From Candidatus Omnitrophota bacterium (GTDB taxonomy: Bacteria > Omnitrophota > Gorgyraeia > 2-02-FULL-51-18), in contig JAJVIE010000003.1 in the NCBI GenBank assembly GCA_022072175.1, positions 554,598 to 618,597 of the forward strand: a stretch of DNA of 64,000 nucleotides, written 5' to 3'. Below, in pieces: positions 25,766 to 33,951 of the stretch; the first letter of the stretch is position 1; each line of letters opens with the position of its first letter. Below the pieces are notes generated by a model. The model did no database searches, was not told the DNA's origin, and worked only from the letters and a program-made list of their open reading frames with translations. A program made the position numbers and the translations under genes.

Positions 25766-25917
25766 GAGAGTTGACCTTCCGTAATTAAGCATATTTGAGC
25801 CGGGTCCCCCGGATCGCTTGCGCGGGGGTATACTTTGAACATGGTGTGAGAAAGGAGGCGGTGCCTATACCCAAATCCCGCTCTTTGTCGTGCTCCTCGT
25901 GAGAGGGGGTGAAGGCC
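25766..25917 (+). other. Intergenic leader with candidate promoter
   Basis: 152 bases without a gene. A TATACT at 25829-25834 could be a -10, but no good -35 is 17 bases upstream. CCCCC / GGGGG around 25806-25828 could form a hairpin. An AAAGGAGG at about 25852 is followed by a 13-codon frame that I do not call as a gene. The end contains the GAGAGGGGGTGA ribosome site of the next small gene. Confidence 0.4.
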
Positions 25918-26058
25918 ATGATCAAGTCCGATATCCTTTCGGGTCTCTTGATCGGCATCGTGTTGGGTCTCGTCTTTACGACCCAGCTGGCTCCTCATCT
26001 TGCCTTGATCGTCGTGTTGGCGGTCCTGTTCGGCGGCAAGATGATCTCGTTGAAATAA
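25918..26058 (+). CDS. Tiny membrane protein, 46 residues
   Basis: Starts MIKSDILSGLLIGIVLGLV and is nearly all hydrophobic, with two short membrane segments separated by TTQLAPH and a basic end (GGKMISLK). The GAGAGGGGGTGA ribosome site is well placed and a strong terminator follows the stop, so the frame is probably expressed. I do not recognise a family. The LLIGIVLG motif recurs in the next tiny protein (LLGIVIGI). Confidence 0.65.
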   Translation: MIKSDILSGLLIGIVLGLVFTTQLAPHLALIVVLAVLFGGKMISLK

Positions 26059-26071
26059 GCCAGTAAGCCGG

Positions 26072-26112
26072 CGCCGTCCCCGGTCCTGCCGGGGGCGGCG
26101 TTCTTTTTTTTG
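26072..26112 (+). terminator. Intrinsic terminator after the 46-residue protein
   Basis: Stem CGCCGTCCCCGG / GCCGGGGGCGGCG with a four-base loop, then a T-rich tract with eight consecutive T. Confidence 0.9.
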
Positions 26113-26113
26113 G

Positions 26114-26142
26114 TTGCCGCCCAGGGCCACCGGGCGTATCCT
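26114..26142 (+). promoter_or_regulatory. Promoter, leaderless type
   Basis: TTGCCG (26114-26119) and TATCCT (26137-26142) with a 17-base spacer. The -10 ends seven bases before ATG 26150, which has no ribosome site. Confidence 0.5.
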
Positions 26143-26149
26143 ATCCGTC

Positions 26150-26248
26150 ATGTTCAATCTCGACATCAACCCTTCGCGCTATACATTGCTCGGCATCGTC
26201 ATCGGCATTGTCGCCGTTGCGGTCGTTCGGGCCGCTTTCGGCTTTTAA
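26150..26248 (+). CDS. Tiny membrane protein, 32 residues
   Basis: Single hydrophobic helix: MFNLDINPSRYTLLGIVIGI followed by VAVAVVRAAFGF. It lies directly behind a promoter-like element and 18 bases ahead of the possible start of the M23 endopeptidase. No ribosome site is visible, fitting a leaderless transcript. It shares the LLGIVIG pattern with the 46-residue protein upstream. Evidence is limited to position and composition, so this call is tentative. Confidence 0.4.
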   Translation: MFNLDINPSRYTLLGIVIGIVAVAVVRAAFGF

Positions 26249-26308
26249 GCTCCGGAGAGCCTTCCGCTGACCGCTCTCTGGAGGACCCTCGCCTGGGGTC
26301 TGGCCGGA

Positions 26309-26818
26309 TTGGCCTGCTGGATGAGCGCGCCTTTTATCGAGGCGTCCCTGCTCAGGTCGTACATCGCCGCGGAACCCTATCACACCCACCCCGTGCCCAG
26401 TCTGGGCGCCAAGATCAAGCTGAGGAACGACGGTTATGGCAAGGGTTACTTCGGAGCCTCTCGAGGTAACGGCACTCGAAGCCATAAAGGCATCGATATC
26501 CTGGCTCCCATCGGCACCCCGATCCACGCCTCCCGATCCGGACGGGTGACGGTGGCCGCCAACGAAAAAGGCTACGGGATGTACGTCGAATTGGCTCACC
26601 CCAACGGACAAGTGACCCGTTACGCGCATCTGCGCTCGATCACGGTCCGCCCCGGACAGTGGGTCCCGCGGGGGCGTCAGATCGGCACCTGCGGCAAATC
26701 CGGCAATGCGGATCATCCCGCGATACGCGCGCACCTGCACTATGAGATCCGCCACGACGGTCGGGCCCAGAACCCCTCGGACAGCCTCCTCGATCCCTCC
26801 ATAAAGATCTTTCCGTAA
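26309..26818 (+). CDS. M23 family peptidoglycan endopeptidase
   Basis: 169 residues with an intact LytM/M23 domain: SHKGIDILAPIGTPIHASRSGRV supplies the HxxxD metal site in the usual place, MYVELAHPNGQVTRYAHLR follows, and AHLHYEIRHDG is the HxH motif. It should cleave peptidoglycan cross-links in the periplasm. From TTG 26309 the signal peptide is very short. A CTG at 26267, behind GGAG, would add 14 residues (TALWRTLAWGLAG) and give a better signal sequence; the start is unsure. Confidence 0.85.
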   Translation: MACWMSAPFIEASLLRSYIAAEPYHTHPVPSLGAKIKLRNDGYGKGYFGASRGNGTRSHKGIDILAPIGTPIHASRSGRVTVAANEKGYGMYVELAHPNGQVTRYAHLRSITVRPGQWVPRGRQIGTCGKSGNADHPAIRAHLHYEIRHDGRAQNPSDSLLDPSIKIFP

Positions 26819-26919
26819 CAAGAGATCGTCTTGAAAGTAGCGAGAATGTCCGGTAGACTTCTTTTAGATATTTAAGAAGTTCTTTAAAACGGCATGTTCA
26901 AAACCTCTCCATAGAGAGG

Positions 26920-27046
26920 CGCCGAAAGGCGGGCAAACTTCTGCATTAATCGTGCAGATACGCAGTCAAATGCGTAATCGGAAACGATAGGGCGCAAAGC
27001 TACGGGCCTAACGATGGCAACATCTACGGTCGCCGGGTTGCAACTT
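26920..27046 (+). promoter_or_regulatory. c-di-GMP-I (GEMM) riboswitch-like leader
   Basis: Conserved GEMM blocks are present in order: GGGCAAAC (26931-26938), GGCGCAAAGC (26991-27000), then TACGGGCCTAACGATG, a GCAA tetraloop, CATCTACGG and CGCCGGGTTGC. The closing P1 can pair GCAA (26933-26936) with TTGC (27038-27041). Between the first two blocks, where a simple P2 is usual, three small hairpins can form, the last with a GAAA tetraloop. Downstream, CCCCT (27062-27066) can pair with AGGGG of the metalloprotease ribosome site, suggesting translational control. Confidence 0.78.
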
Positions 27047-27092
27047 GCAGCTACAGCTGAGCCCCTTCGCTCGTCCCGCCAGAGGGGGTCAC

Positions 27093-28928
27093 GTGTTCCG
27101 TGGGTCCAAATATCAACTGTTCGTTCTCGTTCTGAGCGCGGCTTTGTGCCAACTCGGGACGGGCTGGGCCATGACCGTTGAATCCAACCAGCCGTTCGCC
27201 GAGCTCAATCTGCGCTATCCCGAGAACTCCACCCAACTGACGATCCCTGTCAATTCGAGCCAGAGCGCGTCCTATGGCTGGCGTGCTCACCAATCCATCA
27301 AGGTGCGCGCGTACGTGGAACGCGCAGGAGGCCAGAGGGTCCATCTCCAGGACGAGCGGGGACGGAGCGAGTGGACGCTCGACCTCGATGGCGAGCGTCA
27401 GGGCATCCTGCACGTGACGCCCGCCAAGGACAGTTTTGGCGGCAGGATCTACGTGACCGGCAACGGCAAGGAGATCCAAGAGGGGGGTTCGTTCCTGTCC
27501 CAGCCGCTGGTGCTCGAGAAGGTGCTCGAGCATCGCTTCCCCGATGGCGCGCGTATCAAGGTCCATTACACCGACCAGATCCTGGAGCATGCCGGTGAGG
27601 AGCCCACTTTCCCCGGGGACGTTCTCGACGCCGCGGTCATGGCCTACCAGACGATCACGGAATTCTTGGGTTTCGGGGCGGAGGGGTACAGCTTCGCGAA
27701 GCCCGACCTGGCCTACGCGTACGACGCGGACAGGACGATCGATATCTATCTTGGCAGCTCCGAAGGTCCGGGCGCGTTCATGGGCAAGGGTTTCGACAAC
27801 ATCGCTTTCAAGGACGCGCCGTGCTTCGACACGCTCAAGATCTCGGAGACACGGTACGAGGCCATCATCCTCCTGCCGGCCAATTACCGCCAGTTCATCC
27901 GCAACTGGGAGAAGATCAATCCCTCGCCTCTGGGCAAGCGCACCGTCGAGGTGGACCTGCGCGGGACGCTGATCCACGAGATGCTGCACGTGATCATCTT
28001 CTACTACAACAAGAACCTCGACCGCGAGTCCCGGGATACGACGGGCGTCGGCGGTTCGCACAAGACGGACTGGTACGTCGAAGGTCTGGCCCGGTACATC
28101 GAGACGTTCGCCGGCGCGAGGCATGATTTCTACTCCCAGGGGTTCAAGCAGACCCTGCCGGATAAGATCCGCTTCTCGCGAGGCGGTTCCAACTACTTCA
28201 TGAGATACCCCGATCAGGTGTTCACGGAGTTGCGGTACGAGAACGCGCTGTTCTGGAGGCACTTGGACCATCGCTACGGGATGGAGATGATCGAGCGGAT
28301 CAGCCGGGAGTTCCGCGGCGGAGGGGACCTGGAGGCCAAGCTCGTGGCCGCGCTCGGCAAGCCGTTCACCGAGATCATCGAGGATTACGCGGCGGCGATC
28401 TACGAGAAGGATTTCGGGCTCAAGGACGACGCGGGCTATCTCAAGGACGTCGCGGCAACTCACTTGACGTGGCGCGGCGGGAGCCTGAGGATCCGTGACG
28501 GATACGGGCAGGAGAGGGCCCTTGGGACACGCTGCGAGACGGATTGGATCGGCGGATGGGAGGAGTTCGCGGCCCGCTTCGAGGAACCTTCGGTGGCGGG
28601 GGACGCGACCTCCGAGGCGGATGTCAGCGCCCGGGCTTGTGACATCATGAGGATCGCTTTTGAAAGCACTCCGCCGTCCCGGCTGGGCCTGCGCAATCTC
28701 GGGGACGATTCGACGCTCCTTTGTCGCGTCTATCTGCATACGCGAGGAGGCTCGCAGTTCGTCAGGCGCCTTGGGGCGATCAAGCCCGGAGGGTCCGCTA
28801 GTATCGATCTTGACCTGATCGCCGCGGAGCTCGGCTTGTCGCGTCAGGACCTGGCTTCGGCCGGCATCCTCATCATCAACCCCGCCTCAGAAGGTGTCGT
28901 GCCCTACGGTCTGTTCGTGACCGAATAG
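27093..28928 (+). CDS. Secreted zinc metalloprotease (HExxH gluzincin-like)
   Basis: 611 residues. A signal peptide covers about 1-27 (YQLFVLVLSAALCQLGTGWA). A beta-rich N-domain is followed by a zincin core: HEMLH at about 295-299 and a third-ligand candidate Glu in WYVEGLARYIETF near 330. The C-terminal 150 residues look like another beta domain. GTG 27093 is preferred because AGAGGGGG precedes it; an upstream TTG (27045) would lie at the end of the riboswitch. The gene appears to be under c-di-GMP control and would act outside the cytoplasm. Confidence 0.82.
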   Translation: MFRGSKYQLFVLVLSAALCQLGTGWAMTVESNQPFAELNLRYPENSTQLTIPVNSSQSASYGWRAHQSIKVRAYVERAGGQRVHLQDERGRSEWTLDLDGERQGILHVTPAKDSFGGRIYVTGNGKEIQEGGSFLSQPLVLEKVLEHRFPDGARIKVHYTDQILEHAGEEPTFPGDVLDAAVMAYQTITEFLGFGAEGYSFAKPDLAYAYDADRTIDIYLGSSEGPGAFMGKGFDNIAFKDAPCFDTLKISETRYEAIILLPANYRQFIRNWEKINPSPLGKRTVEVDLRGTLIHEMLHVIIFYYNKNLDRESRDTTGVGGSHKTDWYVEGLARYIETFAGARHDFYSQGFKQTLPDKIRFSRGGSNYFMRYPDQVFTELRYENALFWRHLDHRYGMEMIERISREFRGGGDLEAKLVAALGKPFTEIIEDYAAAIYEKDFGLKDDAGYLKDVAATHLTWRGGSLRIRDGYGQERALGTRCETDWIGGWEEFAARFEEPSVAGDATSEADVSARACDIMRIAFESTPPSRLGLRNLGDDSTLLCRVYLHTRGGSQFVRRLGAIKPGGSASIDLDLIAAELGLSRQDLASAGILIINPASEGVVPYGLFVTE

Positions 28929-28948
28929 ATCCAGCCGATCCCGTCACC

Positions 28949-28977
28949 TTGACTTCGCAGTAGGCCGTCCCTATAAT
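28949..28977 (+). promoter_or_regulatory. Strong sigma-70-type promoter
   Basis: TTGACT (28949-28954), 17-base spacer, consensus TATAAT (28972-28977). It drives the secreted helical protein at 29007. Confidence 0.85.
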
Positions 28978-29006
28978 ACCCAAATCCCAATCACAGGAGG
29001 GGATCC

Positions 29007-29396
29007 ATGAAGAGATTGATGATCGTCGCCGCTGTGTTCGCGGTGGTTCTGAGCTCGGGCGTTCCCGCGCGCGCAGAGGCGGGCGAGACCGAGAAGAGCG
29101 TGACCGGGTTTTTCCGCCGCCTGTTCAACTATCCCGTGAAAGCCACCCAGGAGACCGCCGGGACCACGCAGCGGACCCTGGAGAACACCGGGGAGAAGGT
29201 CCTCTCGACGGCCGGTGAGAATACCGCCGCGATCGCCGGAGGTGAGGTCCAGAAGACGGGCGAGCTCGCCGCTGAGATCGTCACGGGCACGCTCGAGACG
29301 ACGGGTCAGACGGTCGCCGAGACCGCCCAGATCCCGGTCAAGGCCGCCGAAGAGGAAGCCACGACCGCCGCTGTAGCCGCCCCCGCTCAGCAGTAA
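29007..29396 (+). CDS. Secreted Thr/Glu-rich helical repeat protein
   Basis: 129 residues. A signal peptide ends near residue 23 (VPARAEA). An aromatic/basic patch follows (GFFRRLFNYP), then about 85 residues of irregular 11-residue-like repeats (ATQETAGTTQRTLENTG, GEVQKTGELAAEIV, GTLETTGQTVAETAQI), ending in an Ala-rich tail. This composition suggests a long amphipathic helix, as in apolipoprotein- or LEA-like proteins. The family is not recognised. It has a consensus promoter, GGAGG site and terminator, so it is likely abundant. Confidence 0.75.
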   Translation: MKRLMIVAAVFAVVLSSGVPARAEAGETEKSVTGFFRRLFNYPVKATQETAGTTQRTLENTGEKVLSTAGENTAAIAGGEVQKTGELAAEIVTGTLETTGQTVAETAQIPVKAAEEEATTAAVAAPAQQ

Positions 29397-29413
29397 GCGA
29401 TAGCACCGAACCC

Positions 29414-29454
29414 AAGGGGGGCTTGCGCCGAGGCGCGAGTCCCCCTGTTTTTTT
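29414..29454 (+). terminator. Intrinsic terminator after the helical repeat gene
   Basis: Stem AGGGGGGCTTGCGCC / GCGCGAGTCCCCCT with a GAG loop, followed by seven T. Confidence 0.88.
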
Positions 29455-29468
29455 AGGAAAGGACCCCG

Positions 29469-29915
29469 ATGTCGCTGACAGCGAAGATCGACCAGGATAT
29501 GAAAGAAGCCATGCTGGCGCGGCAGACCACGCGCGTCGAGGCCTTGCGTTTCCTGAAATCCGCCGTCAAGTACGCCGCCATCGAGAAGAAGACGGGTCCG
29601 ATGAGCGATGACGACGTCCGCCAGGTGATCCAGAAACAGATCAAGCAGAGGCGCGAGTCCATCGATCAGTTCGCCAAGAACGGCCGCAGGGATCTCGCCG
29701 ACAAAGAGAGCGCCGAGCTGGCGGTGCTCGAATCGTACTTGCCTCAGCAGATGAACGATGAGGAGCTGGCCGCGATGGTCAGGGCCGTGGTCCAGGAGTG
29801 CGGACTGGCGACCAAGAAAGATTTCGGAAGAGGGATGAAGGCGTTGCAGGACAAGGCGCAGGGACGCGCCGAGCCCAAGCGGCTGTCCGAGGCGCTGGGA
29901 CAATTGCTGCAATAA
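29469..29915 (+). CDS. yqeY: GatB/YqeY domain protein
   Basis: 148 residues: SLTAKIDQDMKEAMLARQTTRVEALRFLKSA, KQRRESIDQFAKNGRRDLADKE, LESYLPQQMNDEEL, and MKALQDKAQGRAEPKRLSEAL. This is the stand-alone form of the GatB C-terminal tRNA-binding domain; its cellular role is not settled. AGGAAAGGA precedes the ATG. It starts right after a terminator and before mdh. Confidence 0.93.
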   Translation: MSLTAKIDQDMKEAMLARQTTRVEALRFLKSAVKYAAIEKKTGPMSDDDVRQVIQKQIKQRRESIDQFAKNGRRDLADKESAELAVLESYLPQQMNDEELAAMVRAVVQECGLATKKDFGRGMKALQDKAQGRAEPKRLSEALGQLLQ

Positions 29916-29940
29916 GACGGTACCACCGTCGGGAGTCGAA

Positions 29941-30909
29941 ATGAAGATCAGGTCGCCGTTCGTCGCGGTCATCGGAGCAGGTCAGGTCGGAGCCACTACG
30001 GCCCAGCGGATCCTCGAGAAGGGCATCGCGGACGTGGTCCTTTTCGACGTCGTTGAGGGAATGCCGCAAGGCAAGGCGCTCGACCTGATGGAGGCGGCGC
30101 CGGTCGAGGGTCACGACCGCCGGATCACCGGCACCAACGCGTACAAGGACATCGAAGGGGCCGAGATCGTCGTGATCACGGCAGGCTTGGCCCGCAAGCC
30201 GGGCATGAGCCGAGAGGACCTGTTGGCGGCCAACGCCCGCATCATCTCGGACGTTTCGGCCAACATCAAACGCTACGCGCCCGAAGCCAAGGTCATCGTC
30301 GTCACCAATCCGCTCGATATCATGACCCACCTCTGTCAGAAACTGACCGGCTTTCCGAGCCAGAGGGTCTTCGGAATGGCGGGGGTTCTCGATACGGCGC
30401 GGATGCGTTACTTCATCGCCGAGCGGCTCGCCTGTGTGCCCTCCCACGTCGAGGCGGTCGTGCTCGGCGGCCATGGCGATCTCATGGTGCCGGTGTCGAG
30501 CCAGTCCAAGGTCGGGTTCAGACAGCTCAAGGACCTGATCCCGGCACCCGAGCTCGCCAAGATCGAACAGCGCACCCGCGACGGCGGAGCGGAGATCGTG
30601 GCCCTGCTCAAGACCGGGAGCGCGTACTACGCGCCGGCCAGCTCCGTGTGCGAGATGGTGCGCGCGATCCTGCGCGATGAGAAGAAGGTCCTGCCGGTGT
30701 GCGCGTATGTCCGGGGCGAATACGGGCTCAAGGACATCTACTCCGGGGTGCCGGCCGTCCTGGGCCGCTCCGGTGTCGAATCCGTGGTGTCTTTGCAGTT
30801 GACCGACGAGGAATCCCAGGCGCTGCAGCGCTCGGCCGACAAGGTGCGTCAGGGGGTCAGTGAAGTGGAGAAGATCTTGGCCAATGAAAACGCACGAGTA
30901 TCAAGCTAG
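29941..30909 (+). CDS. mdh: Malate dehydrogenase
   Basis: NAD-dependent malate/oxaloacetate interconversion. 322 residues of the LDH-like MDH type: AVIGAGQVGATTA (dinucleotide fold), NAD-selecting Asp in VVLFDVVEG, substrate Arg in AGLARKPGMSREDL, catalytic Asp/His pair in DTARMR and GGHGDLMVPV. The 3' end overlaps sucC by 26 bases, making an mdh-sucC-sucD TCA operon. Confidence 0.95.
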   Translation: MKIRSPFVAVIGAGQVGATTAQRILEKGIADVVLFDVVEGMPQGKALDLMEAAPVEGHDRRITGTNAYKDIEGAEIVVITAGLARKPGMSREDLLAANARIISDVSANIKRYAPEAKVIVVTNPLDIMTHLCQKLTGFPSQRVFGMAGVLDTARMRYFIAERLACVPSHVEAVVLGGHGDLMVPVSSQSKVGFRQLKDLIPAPELAKIEQRTRDGGAEIVALLKTGSAYYAPASSVCEMVRAILRDEKKVLPVCAYVRGEYGLKDIYSGVPAVLGRSGVESVVSLQLTDEESQALQRSADKVRQGVSEVEKILANENARVSS

Positions 30910-32065
30910 GGACCTTTTCGCCGCATACGGCATCCCGACCTCCAAGGGCGCGCTCGCGCGTACGCCCGAAGAGGCCCGGTCGGCTTTCGCTTCCATCGGC
31001 CAGGCGCATTGCATGTGGAAGGTCCAGGTGCAGATGGGCGGTCGCGGCAAGGCCGGCGGAGTCCGCCGCATCAGCTCCGCCGATGAAGCTGCGCGTCTGA
31101 CGGCCGAATACATCGGCAAGACGTTCTCGACCTACCAGTCACCGGAAGGCAAGACCGTCCGCGCCGTGCTCCTGACGGAGGACAAGCCGATCCTCGCTGA
31201 ATACTATCTCGGAGCGACGATCGATCGTTCCTCGGGACTGCCGGTGCTCCTGTTCTCGAAGCAGGGGGGTGTCGATATCGAGGAGGTCGCCGCGAAGGAT
31301 CCTGAGGCGATCCTCAAGCATCGCTTTTCACCGGGGGCGTTGCCGGCGGCGGCCGATCTCCGGTCGCTGGTGGGGCGGCAGATCTCGGACGCCTCCCAAG
31401 CCGCTCAGATCGCGGATATCGCAACGCGTCTTGCCAGGCTGTTCGTGGAGAAGGACGCGGCCCTGGTGGAGGTCAACCCGCTGGCCCTGAGCGAAGGCAA
31501 CACGATCCTAGCGCTCGATGCGAAGATCGTGTTCGACGACAACGCGCTTTTCAGGCACGCGGACATCGCCGCGCTCAAAGATCCCGAGGAGGACGATGAG
31601 CGGGAGCGCAAGGCCAAGGCCTTCGGTCTCAGCTACGTTTCGATGAACGGCAATATCGGCTGTCTCGTCAACGGAGCCGGACTGGCCATGGCGACCATGG
31701 ACATGATCAAGCTCGCGGGCGGTGAGCCGGCGAACTTCCTCGATGTCGGCGGTGGAGCCACGGCGGACCAGGTCCGGGAGGGTTTCAAGATCATCCTCCA
31801 GGACGATCGCGTGCAGGCCATCCTGGTCAATATCTTCGGCGGGATCATGAAGTGCGACGTCATCGCCGAAGGCGTGATCCAGGCCTCGCGTGAGATCAGT
31901 CTATCGGTACCCTTGATCGTCAGGCTCGAGGGTACCCGTGTGCAGGAAGGGCGCAAATTGCTCGAGCAGTCTGGATTGCGCATCGCTAGCTGTAAGAGCA
32001 TCCAGGAGGCGGCCCAGACGGCCGTCCGACAGGCCAGGGAGCACGCCGATGTCCATTCTCGTTGA
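30884..32065 (+). CDS. sucC: Succinate-CoA ligase, beta subunit
   Basis: ATP-grasp subunit of succinyl-CoA synthetase, 393 residues. [17 protein letters not shown] at the N-terminus, [16 protein letters not shown] nucleotide loop, VNPLALSEG and the C-terminal [14 protein letters not shown] block are standard. ATG 30884 gives the conserved N-terminus; a longer upstream frame is spurious. It overlaps mdh by 26 and sucD by 17 bases. Confidence 0.96.
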   Translation: MKTHEYQARDLFAAYGIPTSKGALARTPEEARSAFASIGQAHCMWKVQVQMGGRGKAGGVRRISSADEAARLTAEYIGKTFSTYQSPEGKTVRAVLLTEDKPILAEYYLGATIDRSSGLPVLLFSKQGGVDIEEVAAKDPEAILKHRFSPGALPAAADLRSLVGRQISDASQAAQIADIATRLARLFVEKDAALVEVNPLALSEGNTILALDAKIVFDDNALFRHADIAALKDPEEDDERERKAKAFGLSYVSMNGNIGCLVNGAGLAMATMDMIKLAGGEPANFLDVGGGATADQVREGFKIILQDDRVQAILVNIFGGIMKCDVIAEGVIQASREISLSVPLIVRLEGTRVQEGRKLLEQSGLRIASCKSIQEAAQTAVRQAREHADVHSR

Positions 32066-32918
32066 CGCTTCGACGAAGGTCATTTGCCAGGGGATCACCG
32101 GCAAGGCCGGAAGCTTTCATGCCCTCCAGTGCCTCGAGTACGGCACGCGATTGGTGGCGGGGGTCACCCCGAAGAAGGGCGGTACGACCGTAGGCACCAT
32201 TCCGGTGTACGACACGGTCGGGGAAGCGGTCGCCAAGACCGGAGCGACGGCATCCATGGTCTACGTACCCGCACCCTTCGCTCTCGGAGCCATCCTCGAG
32301 GCGGTCGACGCGGGCATCCGCCTCATCATCGTCATCACGGAGGGCATCCCCACCCTGGATATGGTCAAGGCCGTCGAGTACGCGTCGGCCAAAGGGGCGC
32401 GCATCATCGGCCCCAATTGCCCCGGCATCATCACCTCGGGCAGTTGCAAGATCGGCATCATGCCCGGCTACATCCACCAGAAAGGACGTGTCGGGGTGAT
32501 CTCGCGCAGCGGGACGCTGACCTATGAGGCGGTCTGGCAGTTGACGCAGGTCGGCTTGGGGCAGACCACCTGCATCGGTATCGGGGGTGATCCGGTGATC
32601 GGCACCGGTTTCATCGACGCGCTAGGGATGTTCGAGAAGGACCCTGAGACCGAAGCTGTCCTGATGATCGGCGAGATCGGGGGCAGTCAGGAGGAGGAGG
32701 CCGCCAGATATATCCGCGCCAAGATGAAGAAGAAAGTGGCGGCCTTCATCGCCGGAACGACCGCACCCAAAGGCAAGAGGATGGGCCATGCCGGAGCGAT
32801 CGTTTCGGGGGCCAAAGGTACGGCGCAGGAGAAGATCGCGACGCTTCAGGAGAACGGTATCCATGTCGTTCGTGACTTGAGCCGTATCGGCGCGGAGATG
32901 AAGGAGCTCGTCGGCTGA
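32049..32918 (+). CDS. sucD: Succinate-CoA ligase, alpha subunit
   Basis: CoA-binding and phosphohistidine subunit, 289 residues. [37 protein letters not shown], and [15 protein letters not shown] are present; the active-site His is in [12 protein letters not shown]. The start overlaps sucC by 17 bases. yajQ follows two bases after the stop. Confidence 0.96.
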   Translation: MSILVDASTKVICQGITGKAGSFHALQCLEYGTRLVAGVTPKKGGTTVGTIPVYDTVGEAVAKTGATASMVYVPAPFALGAILEAVDAGIRLIIVITEGIPTLDMVKAVEYASAKGARIIGPNCPGIITSGSCKIGIMPGYIHQKGRVGVISRSGTLTYEAVWQLTQVGLGQTTCIGIGGDPVIGTGFIDALGMFEKDPETEAVLMIGEIGGSQEEEAARYIRAKMKKKVAAFIAGTTAPKGKRMGHAGAIVSGAKGTAQEKIATLQENGIHVVRDLSRIGAEMKELVG

Positions 32919-32920
32919 CC

Positions 32921-33421
32921 ATGTCCAAGGACCACAGTTTCGATATCGTTTCGACGGTCGATCTGCAGGAAGTGGACAACGCCGTCCAGCAGGCCCGCAA
33001 AGAGGTCGCCCAGCGCTTCGATTTCAAGGGCTCGATCAGCTCGATCGATCTGGACAAGACCCAGAAGACCTTGACGCTCAAGACCGAGAACGACTTCAGG
33101 CTCAAAACACTGACGGACCTACTGCAGACCAAACTCATCAAACGCGGTGTTTCGCTCAAATCACTGGAGTACGGCAAGATCGAGACCGGTATGACCGGTG
33201 GTTCGGTCAAGCAGGTGATCACGGTCCGTAGCGGCATTCCCACCGACAAGGCAAAAGAGATCGTCAAGCACATCAAGGACGCCAAGCTCAAGGTCCAGGC
33301 GCAGATCCAGGACGAGCAGGTCCGCGTGCAGGCTCCGAAGATCGACGACCTTCAGGTCGTCATCGGCCTGGTCCGCCAGAAGGATTTCGGGCTGGACTTG
33401 CAGTTTGTTAATTATAGATAG
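32921..33421 (+). CDS. yajQ: YajQ family nucleotide-binding protein
   Basis: 166 residues in the two-ferredoxin-fold YajQ layout: HSFDIVSTVDLQEVDNAVQQA, RFDFKGS, SLEYGKIETGMTGGSVKQVI, and KDFGLDLQFVNYR at the end. Some YajQ proteins bind c-di-GMP and act as transcriptional co-regulators, which would fit the other c-di-GMP genes in this window; that link is inference. It is the last gene of the TCA operon. Confidence 0.94.
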   Translation: MSKDHSFDIVSTVDLQEVDNAVQQARKEVAQRFDFKGSISSIDLDKTQKTLTLKTENDFRLKTLTDLLQTKLIKRGVSLKSLEYGKIETGMTGGSVKQVITVRSGIPTDKAKEIVKHIKDAKLKVQAQIQDEQVRVQAPKIDDLQVVIGLVRQKDFGLDLQFVNYR

Positions 33422-33453
33422 ACTTGCCTAGTTTTAGATAAAAAACAATTATC

Positions 33454-33483
33454 TTGATTTGTAGCTGTTAAGTGTGCTATATT
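33454..33483 (+). promoter_or_regulatory. Promoter of the second TIGR04073 gene
   Basis: TTGATT (33454-33459) and TATATT (33478-33483), 18-base spacer, in an AT-rich stretch. The leader contains TAAGGAGG before GTG 33526. Confidence 0.65.
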
Positions 33484-33525
33484 TGGCGCGTTCGTCCAAC
33501 GTACTCTAACTAAGGAGGATCGAGA

Positions 33526-33864
33526 GTGAAAAAAGTCGTTTCATTCGCAGTTTCCGCACTGATGGTCACCGCTCTTGCGGCCCCCGTTCTGGCCGATGAA
33601 GGCGCTATGACCGACTCGGTGAAGAACGTGAAGGTCGGATCGCGCAACACGGCGACCGGCTGGGTCGAGGTCCTCGACCACACGCATGCCGAGGCTTCCA
33701 AGGGCAAGAACGCTCCCGAGCACGTGACCGGCGTCATCGCCGGCGGCGCGATCGGTGTCCGCCGCACGATCCACCGTGTCGGCGCCGGCGCGATCGACCT
33801 GCTCACGTTCTGGATCCCGAAGAAGCAGCCGCTCATCAACCCCGAGAAGGCCCGCCTCGAATAA
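33526..33864 (+). CDS. Exosortase system-associated protein, TIGR04073 family (second copy)
   Basis: 112 residues with a signal peptide ending near residue 23 (VLADEG). It shares TATGWVEVLDHTH, the Gly-rich GVIAGGAIGVRRTIHRVGAGAIDLLTFWIP and a short Pro-containing tail with the copy at 18153, but lacks the FPFPVPEDY and EPEYVF endings. It has its own promoter, TAAGGAGG site and terminator. GTG start. Confidence 0.8.
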   Translation: MKKVVSFAVSALMVTALAAPVLADEGAMTDSVKNVKVGSRNTATGWVEVLDHTHAEASKGKNAPEHVTGVIAGGAIGVRRTIHRVGAGAIDLLTFWIPKKQPLINPEKARLE

Positions 33865-33880
33865 GGTCTTCCAGGCATCG

Positions 33881-33916
33881 AACCCGCCCTTTCTGACGAA
33901 AGGGCGGGTTTTTTTG
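33881..33916 (+). terminator. Intrinsic terminator after TIGR04073 copy 2
   Basis: Perfect stem AACCCGCCCTTT / AAAGGGCGGGTT around a short loop, followed by a run of T. Confidence 0.92.
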
Positions 33917-33945
33917 TTCTGAGCGACCCGTCGTAAGGATATAAT
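33917..33945 (+). promoter_or_regulatory. Promoter of folE, leaderless
   Basis: TTCTGA (33917-33922), 17-base spacer, consensus TATAAT (33940-33945). The -10 ends six bases before ATG 33952 and no ribosome site exists, so transcription should begin at the ATG. Confidence 0.72.
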
Positions 33946-33951
33946 CAATCC

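Noticed and set aside
25861-25902. A 13-codon frame (GTG start) ahead of the 46-residue protein
   Set aside because: The AAGGAGG is only two bases from the GTG, the peptide has no feature, and such short frames are common by chance.
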